The notes under the pieces were generated by a model. The model saw only the letters and a list, made by a program, of their open reading frames with translations. It was not told the origin of the DNA and made no database searches. 64,000 nt of DNA from Mycolicibacterium nivoides (lineage in GTDB: Bacteria; Actinomycetota; Actinomycetes; Mycobacteriales; Mycobacteriaceae), in NCBI RefSeq assembly GCF_003855255.1, contig NZ_CP034072.1, forward strand, positions 4,127,585 to 4,191,584. Reading direction: 5' to 3'. A program made the translations under genes and the position numbers. Positions 63,412 to 64,000 of this stretch are shown piece after piece (the first letter of the stretch is position 1; each line of letters starts with the position of its first letter).

Positions 63412-63924
63412 ATGGGTGCTGATCAGCCGCAGCGGTTGCCGTCACACACGCCGACCTGCATGGGCTGCGGGCCGGACAATCCGCACGGTTTGCAGCTGGA
63501 GGTGTTTCGGTGCGGCGATGAGGTGTTCGCTGATCTGGTGTTCGATGAGCGTCATATCGGTGCGCCGGGGCTCGCACACGGTGGCGCGATCGCCGCGGCC
63601 TGTGATGACGTGCTGGGGTTTTCGTTGTGGATCGCGGCCACCCCGGCGGTGACGCGCCGTTTGACGGTGGACTATCTGCAGCCGGTGCCGTTGGGATGTA
63701 CGCATCGGCTGACCGCGCGGATCGCCACCCGCGAGGGCCGGGCGTTGCATGTGGACGGGGTGGGGGTCGGCGTGGACGGTGTCACCCGGTTCACCGCCTC
63801 GGCGGTGTTCATCACGGTGGATGCGGCCCATTTCGCCGCCCACGGTGACATCAGCGGTTTCGGGGAGTTGTTCGCCGAGCTGGCCCGCTACGGTGGCGCC
63901 GGCCCCGACGCGGGGTCGCGGTGA
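63412..63924 (+). CDS. PaaI-type hotdog-fold thioesterase
   Basis: A 170-residue acyl-CoA thioesterase-like protein. The N-terminal CMGCGPDNPHGLQL and APGLAHGGAIAAACDDVLGF are the typical PaaI/4HBT motif pattern (the HGG loop and Asp on the hot-dog helix). The substrate may be aromatic or fatty acyl-CoA. ATG 63412 lies 5 nt after AGGAGG; GTG 63409 is an alternative. It overlaps the next partial gene (GTGA). Confidence 0.85.
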   Translation: MGADQPQRLPSHTPTCMGCGPDNPHGLQLEVFRCGDEVFADLVFDERHIGAPGLAHGGAIAAACDDVLGFSLWIAATPAVTRRLTVDYLQPVPLGCTHRLTARIATREGRALHVDGVGVGVDGVTRFTASAVFITVDAAHFAAHGDISGFGELFAELARYGGAGPDAGSR

Positions 63925-64000
63925 GCGCGCCCACCGCCGCACCCCGGGACCGGGTGCGGCGCCCGCGCCGGCCGGCGGCCTCGGTGTGGGCGCGTCGCGA
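63921..64000 (+). CDS. Partial gene running off the window end
   Basis: A GTG at 63921 overlaps the thioesterase stop (GTGA) and begins VSAPTAAPRDRVRRPRRPAASVWARR, open to the end. Coupling with the thioesterase suggests an operon, but too little is present to assign a function. Confidence 0.45.
   Translation, partial: MSAPTAAPRDRVRRPRRPAASVWARR

Overview
This window is chromosomal DNA of a Mycobacterium/Mycolicibacterium-type actinobacterium. It is GC-rich and reads almost gene for gene like the M. tuberculosis Rv3647c-Rv3684 segment: cspA, an SftH/MrfA-type helicase, the Tad/Flp pilus operon, acs, ephE, marP, nth, crp, bagAB, whiB4, ponA2 and a cysteine-metabolism PLP enzyme, ending at tRNA-Pro(CGG). 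Names were assigned from motifs, gene order and remembered family sequences; no database search was run.

Layout. (1) 1-9.5 kb: Rv3647c-like gene, cspA with a terminator, helicase, Rv3651-like protein, and a minus-strand tight-adherence operon (ssd/tadZ, tadA, tadB, tadC, flp, TadE-like, Rv3654c-like) joined mostly by 4-nt overlaps. (2) 9.6-11.15 kb: a HAD hydrolase flanked by two structured RNAs, a 6C (B11)-type sRNA on the minus strand and an Ms1/MTS2823-type RNA on the plus strand. A textbook CRP box lies on the putative Ms1 promoter. (3) 11.2-24.4 kb: conserved housekeeping block. (4) 24.4-29.8 kb: a minus-strand PucR regulator / PLP decarboxylase-like / amino-acid permease / serine beta-lactamase-like cluster, not part of the M. 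tuberculosis order as I know it. (5) 29.9-35.35 kb: whiB4, ponA2, metallophosphoesterase, Rv3684-like enzyme, tRNA-Pro.

(6) 35.4-64 kb is an accessory region beginning just after tRNA-Pro. It carries a complete type VII secretion locus (eccB-eccC-PE-PPE-esx-esx-espG-ParA-like-eccD-mycP-eccE-eccA). By sequence it looks like the ESX-5 clade, but it has a MinD/ParA-type ATPase between espG and eccD, as in ESX-2, and an NlpC/P60 gene upstream. Its left edge looks like a recombination scar: two genes facing away from each other both lose their 5' ends at about 36.54 kb. To the right are a standalone OLD-family ATPase/TOPRIM nuclease (possible phage defence), an unknown gene plus an XRE-ImmA/IrrE regulator-protease, a Tn554-like triple recombinase module (two tyrosine recombinases plus a small HTH/coiled-coil partner), and a divergent TetR / PaaI-thioesterase pair running off the end.

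How it works together: EccB-E form the inner-membrane secretion pore, MycP the protease cap, EccA and EspG the cytosolic ATPase and PE/PPE chaperone, and the Esx and PE/PPE pairs the substrates. The triple recombinase and tRNA context suggest the region is a mobile-DNA hotspot.
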